Shown in pieces: positions 46,071-56,765 of a DNA stretch of 64,000 nt. The stretch comes from Monosporascus cannonballus (taxonomy: Eukaryota; Ascomycota; Sordariomycetes; Xylariales): the NCBI GenBank assembly GCA_004154925.1, contig QJNS01000112.1, forward strand, positions 186,001-250,000. Reading direction: 5' to 3'. Position 1 is the first letter of the stretch. Each line of letters begins with the position of its first letter. Below the pieces are notes generated by a model that was not told where the DNA came from, made no database searches, and was given only the letters and a program-made list of their open reading frames with translations. Position numbers and translations under genes: made by a program.

Positions 46071-47052
46071 CTATCGGGGCTCTCGGGGCTCTTCTCCCAA
46101 GTTTAAGAAGTACAGGCGGTCCAATTCTGGGCGCTCTAAGTCATCCATAGGATTGGAAGGGAGTACTTGGGTCCGCCGTGGCCCGTGGTCTCTGGGGCTC
46201 GGCACGGCCCTTCGATATACCGGACAGAGTCTCCGCCGACGAAACCAACGGCCGTGTTTAGCCGGGAGCTCATCACATGCATCTCCATCGCCACCGCTAG
46301 GGTCCACCAAGCCGGCCCCCGCTTCCGAAATCGCGTTCGGGGCACGGCGTTGCCGTCGCGACTGTTGGGGCATGACGGTGGGAGTGGGGCCCTCGGCCTC
46401 CCGCGCCGGGGGTCCGCCCGATGTGGGACCGGGCCCGCGACATGGCGCACGCGGTGCCCGCGGCAGTCCCGAGCCGCGCCATCGTCGTGCGGAGGCCGGG
46501 CAGCGCCGCCGCCAGCGCGCTGGGGCGGGAGCCGGCGCAAAGGACCAGCGCGTGCCGGCTGTCATGACGGCGTCGGTGACGTCGTCGTCGAGGGCCGGGG
46601 CCCGTGGCGCCGTCGATGCGGCAGCGCAGGCCCTCCACGAGGGTGCCGCACGTCGTCGTCGTCGTCGTCGGCGGCGGCTGGATGGTCCTGCTGTGTGTCG
46701 GCGGCGCCCATGGTTCGTGAGCGAGGAGGACAGGGAAGTGGAGACGGAACTACTGACGGTCGCGACAGCCCTTGGGGGTGCGGTGGGAGCGGCTTGGAGG
46801 AGGGGGGCCCGTTTGGGAGGGGGCCCTGCTTTGCTGAGGGGTTTCCGGGGATCTAGGCTTTCTTTGCTTTTGGCTGGCGGTTGCTTGTCCGGGGAATGGA
46901 TGATAAACGCTAAGGGCTGGTACCAGTCACCGAGAGACGTCCCGGTTATGGAAGGAACTGGGGAGGCAACTACTGGGACGAGTGGTACGAGCGCTATCAT
47001 GATGTGTGCCTTTCTTGGTGATTATGAGGCCGGGGAGCTGATAATTACCTAA
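46071..47052. other. Ambiguous GC-rich open frames on both strands
   Basis: Long open frames coexist on both strands: 46153-47052 (+, about 299 codons) and 46071-47000 (-, about 309 codons), plus shorter ones in the other frames. All are rich in Arg, Ala, Gly and Pro, as expected of GC-rich DNA read in any frame, and none matches a family I know. A (CGT)n run at 46651-46670 encodes Arg in one frame and Asp or Thr in minus-strand frames. At most one real hypothetical gene lies here; I cannot choose the strand. Confidence 0.3.
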
Positions 47053-47059
47053 GTTACAA

Positions 47060-47790
47060 GTGAGCCGTGGGCGAAAGACTGCTCATATCCCTCCCCCCCT
47101 TCCTTCGAAATGAAATGAGGAGTTCAATTTCTTCGTGGCTATGGCGTAGAGTCACTGAACTGTCGAAGAAATGTAAAATATTAATGCGTGTGTATGTGTA
47201 ATACGGCGGATCACTTCGACGTGGTGTGGTTGTTGGGATCGAAGTCATGCCAGAAAGTTCCAGCCATCGATTCACCTTTCTTCTTACGCCTAAGAATACG
47301 AAAATGATCAAAACACTGCGGATATGTTTACTCCGGTCTTAGAAGTAGCCATAGAGTCTTTAAACCACACTTTTCCTGTTGGTATTATCTGCGGTGGGAA
47401 TGGGGGTGCTTCTACTCGCTCAAGAACTTCGAAAGTATCTAGCAGGCAGAGCGGATGTTTTCATATACTCGGTAACTACACCCTCGATTGAAAATCGCCC
47501 CCACTAGGCTTTGATAGCAATTTCGAGCTTAAAAAGAGTCGGAGATATTTCAAAACCGAGTAACTATTTGAAACCACCCCTTGAAGCCCTAGGGTAGTCT
47601 TCGTGAACTGCGACCTGAGGTTTCAAGCAGAGCAAAGGGGAAAGGAAAGCTGATGGCGACAACATCTCTATGCTACACCCGATGCCAGTGGCCAATCAAA
47701 AGAGAGCGAGAACGCATGTTTCGGACCGTAACCTGGAAGCATGGACCCGACTATGGTATCTGATATAACGCTGTTGCCTCCATCAGCACC
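47060..47790. other. Intergenic, nothing recognised
   Basis: No supported gene. It precedes the decayed O-methyltransferase. Confidence 0.4.
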
Positions 47791-48390
47791 TTGCACGAAG
47801 TCGAGAACGGTGTATTCACGGCCAGCAATGTAACTCACAACCTTGCCGGGAAGGTGCCGAAGCAGGGATCTTGCACTGGCAAGTTTTCCTACCGCCACTA
47901 TCCTCATCCCTCCATATCCTCTTTACTAATACCCTGTAGCTTCGGGACTATTGGTGCCATCGATCAGAATCTCCCGTCTTTTCTGGGCAAATGCGAACTA
48001 TCGGAACCCAAGTGATGAGCTCGCTACAGTGTTTCAGTCCGCTTTCGCAGCCTCGCAGCACTGCTTTACATGGCTGGGTGAACGGCCTGGACGCTTGTCA
48101 CTATTCTACCGCTACATGGCACTCCGTCAGCGCCCCTCGCTCTCATGGCTTTCCGTATACGCGGTCGATATCGAAACGGCGGGCCTGGGCGATCCGGGGC
48201 GTGCAATTATGTTAAACCGGGCGGTGGTATTGGGCATAAATGCCATGAGTTCCGCCGGAAGTTCCCCGACTTGCCGGGATGGGTAGTATTCCAGGATCCG
48301 CCGCATACTATTGTAGAAGCGCTGGAGACGCTCGGGGTGGAAAACATGGCGCATGATTTCTTTAACGAACAGCCTGTTAAAGGTCAGCGT
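47791..48390 (+). pseudogene. O-methyltransferase pseudogene (secondary-metabolism type)
   Basis: Remains of an S-adenosylmethionine-dependent O-methyltransferase of the plant/fungal natural-product class (Methyltransf_2 type). Pieces in order: ENGVFTASNVTHNLAGK (47800s), FGTIGAIDQNLPSFLGK (about 47940), ANYRNPSDELATVFQSAFA..TWLGERPGRLSLF..SWLSVYAV (to about 48205), then GGGIGHKCHEFRRKFPDLPG..VFQDPPHTIVEALETLGVE..HDFFNEQPVKG. The last piece holds the SAM-binding glycine motif, though VDVGGG is here VKPGGG. The pieces lie in three frames, with frame changes near 47985 and 48207. The similarity stops after QPVKG, where the family normally continues into the LHDWPD region, so the 3' catalytic half is missing. 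A dead, truncated gene. Confidence 0.8.
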
Positions 48391-48399
48391 GATGAGCAC

Positions 48400-48980
48400 C
48401 TCTCCTCAAGACCCCCTCACGCACAACGCTTTCCTTCTGCCACCCACCACCACCGATCTATATTCACCTTGGCTATACTTTTCGTCCTCTGCCCCTCAAC
48501 GCGAGAAACCCTTCCATGTTCACCATGCCGCTGTTAACCACCAGCCAAGGGGACGTTCGAATAAGGATGGGCATACGCTTCCGGAGAACGTGAGAAGCTG
48601 CTGACAAGTTATTGGTGGCGTTAGGCATACCAACGTAGAGCGAGGAAGAGGTGACTGCTAATATCAATTTCTCTTTCCACATACATTCGAATCCGTATGC
48701 GTAGCTACAAGTCTCTCGCACCAACGTCGTTTATAATTATCTTACGTAGATACCGTGGTGATTTAACTGTCTGCTCGCCGAAACCCTAGAAACCCGGCCG
48801 ACGTCCTTAGTCTTCAACCCAGCTCCTTGCATGTCTTAAGTGCATTCGTTTGCTGCCGCCTGGCCCTCGTAAGAGATCGCGAAATGGTCGGTACGACAGA
48901 TTTGGTTACTCGTCCTTCGGCTAGAGGCGCTGCCTTCCTTGAAATATATAAATGCTGGGGGCGCCCAGAGCCTCCTGACT
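48400..48980. other. No gene recognised
   Basis: Short frames only. A minus-strand frame at 48473-48724 has no domain I know. Confidence 0.35.
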
Positions 48981-49415
48981 TCACTGATGATCATGGCTGC
49001 CCAGATGACCTAGTTTACGCGTGTTCATTTCGAGGTAATAGTATGCGGCATGGCCACCGAAATTCCTATCATTGCTCGTAGACTTGCTAGTACTGCCCCG
49101 GCATGCGCCGGTTCGGCTAAGGAGGCCAGAAAGCGATGAGCCTGTAAAGAACAGCTTGCTCAAGAAATCGAGCTTCATGGCGGCGCGGAGTGAAGGGACA
49201 CAACTCATGATGCCGAAAGACTATTCAAGGGCTGACCATAGTACAGCCTTGCTAGCATTCTTCTGCGCGTTGGTGGCATTCGAGCCCTGGGACGTCATGG
49301 TCTTCATGATTGACGCCACCATGGTAACCAGGGACATAGCCATCAAGAGGCACAACCCAAACACTTGTCTTGATGGTATATGTAGGCGCGCATATACCCG
49401 CTGGTCACCGTTCAA
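48981..49415 (-). pseudogene. SAT4/rhodopsin-like membrane protein pseudogene
   Basis: C-terminal part of a second SAT4-family gene. On the minus strand from 49415: RLHIPSRQVFGLCLLMAMSL, VTMVASIMK, then NASKAVLWSALE, a TAG at 49221-49223, and SFGIMSCVPSLRAAMKLDF. The family pattern is a WSALEQ..GIIM..CVPSLR motif, so the TAG stands exactly where Gln (CAG) is expected. CAG to TAG is a C-to-T change at CpA, the RIP preference. The N-terminal half, with the early helices and DDW motif, was not found upstream. Truncated and interrupted, lying between the O-methyltransferase and P450 remnants. Confidence 0.72.
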
Positions 49416-50328
49416 GAGGAGGTACCCTAGAGAGGTCTGTGATCATATTGTGCAGATAACTCTTCTGCCATTCACATACAGTGAGGCTCAGTCGTGTTCT
49501 GGACTGGTGGGTGTTGCATTTCATTCAAGGAGTACTATCACAGTAACTTGCACCCTCCGGCTGTCCCGAGTTAGGCATCTCGGCCCCAAGGATACGAGCA
49601 GAAACCTGCCCCACCTATCAGACTGTGTCTAATCCTCCTGGCCTGCCATTAGGGAGCCCTCCGCTATTTGGGTGCAACCTAACTATGTACTCAGGTAGGT
49701 AGTTAGTTCATCGAATGGTTCCTCATGTTGTAATAGAGCTTCTTTAATCGGATTCAAGTTGTTATCATGCTAACTTACAATACAGCACATCCGGTTAGCA
49801 TGTAGCCCATTGATACCTCACTGCACGTTTGCCCCGCTCTCTTGCTGTGAGTAGGGAGTAGGGCCGTGCCATAAATTCGCGCTATGCAGTTAGATATGGT
49901 TCACAGAAGCTACCCCTGTATATTTATATACGCAGGTCGCAGTCGTGGAACTAACATATAATCCTACAAAGGATATATCTATGGATGCACGCAGGTGCAT
50001 GGTTACCCCTTACGTACATACATTGAACAAGGATCAGTGTTCTATGTATCTTGTGGGGGAGGATGTCACTTATTTGTGTGTTACGGCCGCCATTTGACTG
50101 CTCAGCCTGTTCAGCATATAATGTAGCCACATCTTCTTGGTTCACGACATCTCTATGTGCATTCTCTATGAGAACAGATGACCATGTATTATTGCATTGA
50201 GGGTGAAGTTCGATGGTGTGCACATTCACCCCACTCTGTACTTCTCTTACTAGCTTTCTGATTACCCCTTTCTCATATGCCAATCGCGTTCTCTTATCTG
50301 ATTGGTACTCATTTCCTTCTTGCTGATA

Positions 50329-52011
50329 ATGGAGTTTCTGAGCCGCTTTCCATTGAAGCTCCTCCTGGGAGTCGTCATTGCCTATTTGGCCAGCCTCATC
50401 TTCTATAGGCTTTATCTCCATCCCCTTGCTAAGTTCCCAGGCCCCAAGCTTGCTGCGATCTCTCGCTACTACGAAGCATATTACGATGTAGTCTGTAATG
50501 GTCAATCCACATTCAAAATTGCTGAGTTACACAAAAGATATGGTAAGTACTTTACCTTCTCACGATGTTACGACTGTGGTAAGTCCTTACGAACTACATA
50601 TTAATGACCCAAGCTTTTACGAAAAGCTGTACCGCCAGGACGGCCGCTGGAACAAATATGAATGGTCATACAAAGCGTTCTCAGCCCCGGACTCGGCGAT
50701 CAGTACGCCAGACCACGACCTCCACAAATAGCGACGTGCTGCAACGGCCCCTTTTTTCTCCAAAGCAAGCATAACGAGAAAGCAGGGCATCGTCCACAAT
50801 CTAGCTGATAAACTCTGTGACCATATCGGAAAGTCCGTCGACTCTGAGTCTGGTATGAACATCGGTACTGCAATCAGCGCTTTTACCCGAGATGTCGCGA
50901 CACAGTTCATCCTTGGGAAGGACTATAGAAACCTTGATACCGAGAACTTCAACGCCGGCATGACCGCTGCGTTACAGAGCTCGGGGGCTATCTGGCGAGT
51001 GACTAAGCACGTCCCCTGGCTTGGCCCGACTATGAAGTCACTGCCGCCTTCATTCATGGAGAGGATCGCGGACGATGCGACCAAGACTTTCCTGAGCTTT
51101 CTGAAGGTATGTGGTGATAGTCTAGAGCTTTGGTCCGCGCCTACTTTCAGCCATCCTTTCCAACTCCCCCCATGATACTCCGATCCTAATCTAGGCGACA
51201 GGATGCAAGCAAACGGCGAGGGCCGCCATATCGGCATATGCTACCAAGGATCTTGATGATAAAGATTCAAGGACTATGATCGATGAGATCCTTAGGTCCG
51301 ATCTTCCCTCAACTGAGAAGACACTCAAGCATGTCAACGGCGAGGTCGGTACCATCACAGGGGCAGCTTTTGAAACGACAGCACAGGCACTCCGGCAGGT
51401 GCTATATCAAATCTATAGCAACAAGGCCATCCTTTCCCGGCTACGAGCCGAACTTTCTACACTTCCAAGCGCAGATTACCAGAACTTAGCCGCTCTCGAA
51501 CGGTTGCCGTACTTAACAGCTATACTGATGGAGGCTCTAAGGCTTAGCCCTGGAGTGGCGAGCCGCCTAGCCCGCATCGCACCTGACCGCGACCTCGCGT
51601 ACGGCGAATGGTCAATTCCATCCGGGACACCAGTTGGCATGACCGCGCTTCTCATGCACAAGAATGAGAGCTTATATCCAGACTCTGAGAAGTTTGACCC
51701 GGAGCGATGGATGGACGTAGAGGCCCGTAAAAAGGCCGACAAGACGTTTGTGCCCTTCTCACGCGGGACGCGCATTTGTCTTGGCATGCAGTATGATCAC
51801 CATCCACTCATTTTCCACTTTCGAAGGCTGACTTCTTGATAGCCTCGCATGGGCGGAGTTGTACATCGCTACTGCGTCGCTCGTGCGACGTTTCGACTTG
51901 GAGCTCGATAATGCAGGCCCAAAGGACGTCGTGTGTGTCAGTGATCAGTTTGTTTGCGGGACAGAAGACACGAACGGCGTCAGGGTATTCGTAAGGAAAG
52001 CCCAGAGCTAA
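50329..52011 (+). pseudogene. Cytochrome P450 with premature stop
   Basis: Microsomal P450 of the type found in fungal toxin and terpene pathways (CYP58-like by general look, not verified). The N-terminal anchor [20 protein letters not shown] is followed by [15 protein letters not shown]. Exon 2 has [17 protein letters not shown] and DLHK-stop-RRAATAPFFSK; the TAG is at 50729-50731, inside a normally uninterrupted motif. Later exons hold EVGTITGAAFETTAQALR (I-helix region), EALRLSPGVASRL (ExxR), FDPERW and the heme loop FVPFSRGTRICLGM near 51750-51790. A last exon (51842-52011) ends LAWAELYIATASLVRRFDL..VRKAQS. Introns lie at about 51107 and 51789-51841. The junction after HKRYG (50543) does not splice cleanly into SPYEL; the expected PIVR stretch is missing. 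Probably dead, though most of it is well preserved. Confidence 0.85.
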
Positions 52012-52019
52012 TGATATAG

Positions 52020-52700
52020 GCCGGGGGCCAGGAGGTGTTCTGGAGAATTCATTAGGAGTCGGGAGTGATTGCCATTTAAATGATGGGCCGTTGATGTGAT
52101 TCGATTTGTATACCTAGGCGTTCGAGAGATGGAAGATAGGGAAGGAGTTTGGTGGGAATTGTCTACTTCGGACAGGCACCTCTTCGAAACCAGTTATTCA
52201 TGGTATTTTCGAGCCACCTTCTGGCTACTGCTCATTGACATCATGGACCACCTGCGTCTACGACCTAGTATACTCTCAGGCGGATAAAGTCAAACTGACT
52301 AGTAGTTTAACTACATAGGTATGTTGAAGAAAATTCCGTCTTGTCATCTTGCCAAGGGCAAGCCTGATTGTGTCACTGATAATGATTTCACGGCTAGAAT
52401 ACCAACACCCCAAATTTTAACATATTGACCGCAAGCCAAATTATCCATGTCCTTAGGGACCTACGACAGAGAATCAACGGGCTAGCCACGACGGGGTAAC
52501 GGAAGAACGGGAAAGACAAGGAAGAGGACCTCGAGGAAGCTGCATCCTTGGTTACCGAGAAGGGGCAACACGTCATTAGGGGAGTAGACGCGGAAAGGCC
52601 CAGGCGAACAATCATTATTTGGAGGCAGGTAATATTATCATTATCCAAGAATCGACGATCGCGCGCGACCCGCGACCGGAAACACCTCCCCCCATCCTCG
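52020..52700. other. Intergenic, nothing recognised
   Basis: No supported gene between the P450 remnant and the orphan gene. Confidence 0.4.
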
Positions 52701-52714
52701 CAGGCCGAAATTAT

Positions 52715-54681
52715 TCACTTGCCCTGCTTCTTGGGCTTGCTCCCCTTCACCGTCTCCCACTTATTCTCCCCTCCGGCCTCGGCGCCGGTCTGGGCCTCGG
52801 CCTCCCCGCCCTCCTTGCGGGATTCTTCTCCCTTCTCGGAGTCCGGCGGGGCGGAACCGCCCGCGGGGCTCACGGTGAGGGTCTCCGTGATGACGAGCCT
52901 CTGATTCTCGCCATCGCCCTGGGCGCCGGCGGCCACGACAGGGCGGACGCTGACGGTCTCGACGGTGTGGGTGGTGTTCGCGGCGGCGCTCATGTCCGAG
53001 CTGTGCCTTGCCAATTGGGCCTTGTGTCCCTCGAGGGCCTCTCGGAATTCCCCCCCTGCTTCTGGATCCAGCGCTCCATCCGGGCGCGCTCCTCGGCAGG
53101 GACGACGCCGACGACCTCCAATATGAAGTAGCAGCAGAGCTGGGCGAGGAGGTCGTGCTCCTCGGCCTTGGAGCTCAGCCGGACCTGCACCCTCCTCGGC
53201 CACATAACCTTCTGCTCCAGGGCCTGGAGCATCCCGGGGATGGAGAAGTCCGATCCGCGGGTGACGGCCAGGAAGGCGAAGTCGTCCGCCAGCCCGGATC
53301 TCTTGCCCTCCGGTATGCCCGACAGATCGGCGGCGTGGCGGGCCCAGACGCCTTCGAAGGCCTTTCTGAGGTCGTCCTTGGTCGGCCGGCCCTCGGGGGT
53401 CCCGCCGGCGGCCGTGGACTGTTTGTCGGCGCCGCCCTTGACGCAGCTACCCAGGGAGGCCGCGGCGGCCGTCTGGGGCTTGGCGTTGCTGGGGATCTTG
53501 AGTCCGCTGGGATACATTTTGCGGCCGGCCATCTGCGCGGTCAGCCTGCCGACATCCGAGGCGAACTCGTCGGTGCGCGACTTGAACCAGCCGGCGGAGC
53601 TGGCCCTGCACGCCCGACTTCTGGAGAGCGTCTGCCAGGACCGTGTAGGCGCGGACCCGGAGGTGGCGCCGGAATTCCTCGGGCAGGCCCTCGAAGGCGC
53701 GGTGCTCCTGGATGCGGAGCTTATAGACGCCGCGGTTGGGGCTCTCCCTCACGATCTTTAAGTAGACGCCGAGCATCTTTCTGAGCTGGTCCTTGGTCTC
53801 GGCGGTGAAGATGCGGTCCGGGTCTACGTCGGCGGGAAGGGGGATGTCGTTTCCCTTGCAGCACGGCAGGTTCGGCAGCGGGTTGCCGTCCCGGCCGACC
53901 CAGAGGCCGTCGGCGTCGTTCGTCCTCGCCGCCACGTCGCCGTGCCGGGACGGCGGGGTCTTGGCGGACGAACCCTGCTGGGGTCAGCCGCCCCGGAGTG
54001 GGAGAGTAAGCTTGGGCGCGGCCGCGCCGGGGGTCGGGGCGGGCGGCGCGGGCGGCAATTGCGGGTTGACCTCGTCCCAGTTCGCGGGCATGGCGCCGAA
54101 CACGGCGTCGAGGGCGGGGAGCGGCGCGAGCGGCGGGCGGGGGCTGTCGGGATTATGCCTCGAGGCTTCGAGGCCCGCGGGCGGACGCGGCGGGGCGCCC
54201 GAGGGCGCGCGCGAAGCCCATGACGGCGTAAGAGGCGACACCGGCTCGTCCCGGGCGGCGGCCGGCTGGCGGCCGAATGCCGAGGCGAGAGAGCTAGCCG
54301 GGGGGGGGGCGCGGCATCCGTAGAGGAGGACGCCAGCGGATAATTCGGACGACCCGCGGACGAGGCCGAAGGCGCCCCTGGGCGGGGCTCGGGATGTTTC
54401 TTAGAGGCTTCCTGGCCGGGCGCCGCGTCGCCGGGGCCGGGCCCGGCAGGGGGAGCCGGCTTCGCGGATACGGCGGCCTTCGTCTCGGTAGGGGGCTTAG
54501 GCCCCGTAGGCGGCTGCCCCGTCCGAGCGGGAGGCGCGCCCTCCTTCTCGATGTTGGCGATGATCTTGATGGCCTGTTCGGCCGAGGTGCGGACGGCGTG
54601 CTCGGCGTCTCGGAATTTATGGGGATCGACAACCTCTTCGCCGGGGTCGGCGACGGCGGTCGCCTTCTTATATTCGCCCAT
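52715..54681 (-). pseudogene. Orphan intronless gene with four lesions
   Basis: A coding-looking stretch of about 655 codons read right to left in pieces. (A) 54681 to about 54310: MGEYKKATAVADPGEEVV.., acidic then Pro/Ala-rich. A frame change at a 10-G tract (54300-54309) leads to (B) PASSLASAFGRQPAAARDE..LDAVFGAMPANWDEVNPQL. An in-frame TGA at 53984-53986 leads to (C) NDADGLWVGRDGNPLPNLP..TKDQLRKMLGVYLKIVRE..VLADALQ. A frame change near 53620 leads to (D) WFKSRTDEFASDVGRL..MAGRKMYPSGLKIPSN..DLLAQLCCYFILEVVGVV. A frame change at a 7-C tract (53050-53056) leads to (E) FREALEGHKAQLARHSSD..KGSKPKKQGK. I recognise no family. Pieces join without gap or overlap, so one ancestral gene is likely. 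No intron signals are needed. Lies next to the helicase and zinc-knuckle genes. Confidence 0.6.
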
Positions 54682-54689
54682 CCACGAAG

Positions 54690-56765
54690 GGACGTCGTTG
54701 CTGACGACTGCGTAGCCACCGAGCGTTAGCGACGGCCGGCCGCGGACGAGGGCCGGTTAACTTACTTTCTCGATTCCATATGGAATGGCACAGGCTAAGC
54801 TTCAAATGCCGCACCGACCTCATGCGAGGGTAGTAGATGCACGTCGATATATTTCTCTCCATTATAAGGGCGTGGTGGATGGCCATCGGGAATGTCTTCT
54901 CGTCATTGATTATTGATTTCATCTGGCCTATGGCCTTCTCGAAGTCGAATTCTTCCGACATAATTATTGATTGGCAATGATTATATTTATATAAAATCAA
55001 GAAAGACGATGGTATAGGTGGTGGTCGTTGTGGTGGTGATGGTGATGATGATGATCGGGACGGAGATGGTTGTGATAGTGGTGTTGTGTTTGTGTGTTTG
55101 TGTTTTTTCTTCTCGAAAGCCGAGACTATACCTCACGTCGCCGGTTGGAATATCACGTCTCTTATCTACGCTGACTTACCCTTCCTCAGAACCCTCCTAC
55201 CACTTCGATCCTGCCTAAGTTCCAAGGCACTCGGTCGAAACAGACCTGAGCATGGCCAGGTCTTCTCCTTTTCTCCGTCATTCTTCTTCTTCTTCTTTTT
55301 TTTTTCGCACATAGGAACCACTTCAGCGCCGCTATCTCTATCATTAAATCTCCTTTTCCAACGTGTTCTCGGCATTATTTATTAAGATAGAGCCGTACCA
55401 ATAGATTTCTTCCTAGTATTCCGTACGTCGTCGCCTCGTCTCTACGCGTTGTGCCTTTGTTCTACGCAGATCGAGTCTTACTGCTACCCAGATTCTTCTT
55501 TGAGAAATCTTACCACCTCCTTATATATCATGCTCTGGGGAGTGATCAAGAATCATCGGCAGGCATCTCGCGTATATCAAGGGGAGTCCTCGTAGCTAGG
55601 CAGTCGTTAACGCGGTTTGTCATGGTCTCAGCAAGCCTCACGGGCAGCCTTAAGAGAAGCCTTGGGAGCATCCTGAAATAGTAAACCTAGGCTGTCCGGT
55701 ATCCTTGAGTCGCCACACATCTCGGGGGGGTTGCTACATATCTCAAAAGAGCTGATACCGCTCATATCCGCTGCAGCTGCATCATCTTCGCGCGTTAATT
55801 GGCCTTTCGAAACAATGGTTTAAGGGCAACCTCGCCCGTATTTATCCAAACAACCCCCCCTTCTCTCCAATCAGATTAGGTTGTACAGCACCTAAGCAGT
55901 ACGCCTGCTAGTTGGTACCTAAAAGTCGTGTTGAGAGAAAAAGGGGGGCGCCTCCCAGAGCCTGCGAGCTCGAAGTTCTCGCGATAGCCATGGGGGGTTT
56001 AGGCATCTACAACTAAGACGCCGCGAATCATAGTCTTATGGGGCTTTCGAAACGATCATCATAAACTTTAGACCATTAGAACTTCAATAAAGCAACTTCC
56101 ATGTTTTGCGATTTCTTTTGAAGGAGATAGTGATTCATATAATAAAATTTGAGGTTTTTTCTAGTCGCCCATGAGATCTTTGTATGTAGTTGGAAATCCG
56201 TCTGCATCTTCAAATGTCGTATGTGGCATGGTGTATGACCTGCAACGGGGTTGAGGTATAAACATGCCCAGATTGCGAACGGATACCATAATCTCTTCGC
56301 ACTCCGGAAGATCCCCAGACTGGAATTCGTTCCCTCTCAACTCAGTATGTCCTCAGGAGATATAATTCTGATATGGGAAGAACAACAGGAGCTCATAGCA
56401 ACGGACTTCCAGAACCAGATGGAATTCGATCTCCAGGAAAGGTTGCGCCACTTGGCACATTCGAGAACTCGTATCGTCGTTGGCAGATCAATTGTACCTC
56501 AGAGATGCGCCATGAGACATCCTCACACGAGTATTTCAACCTGCTGGTTCCTGTTTGAGGGATATGGTAATTGGAATCGAGACCATAACACAAGAGAATA
56601 TAAACTCGGGCATGCTCTGGGACGCCAAAGGGACCATAACTCTAGAGAATAAGAAGACCGAGGGGCAATTGCAGGATTTCCCTGAAGATTTCGTACGATT
56701 CTCCAGAAGCTAATGCGGCAAAAGAAGGAAGTACGCCCTTCTCTCCCTATTCTGTTACCGCTTAT
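54690..56765. other. Intergenic 2.1 kb with simple repeats
   Basis: No gene supported. A TGG/TGA trinucleotide-rich tract lies at about 55018-55060 and pyrimidine runs near 55280-55310. A frame at 56251-56652 has no recognised domain. Confidence 0.45.

Noticed and set aside
49072..49632. 186-codon plus-strand frame
   Set aside because: It overlaps SAT4-family sequence readable on the minus strand, which explains the region better.
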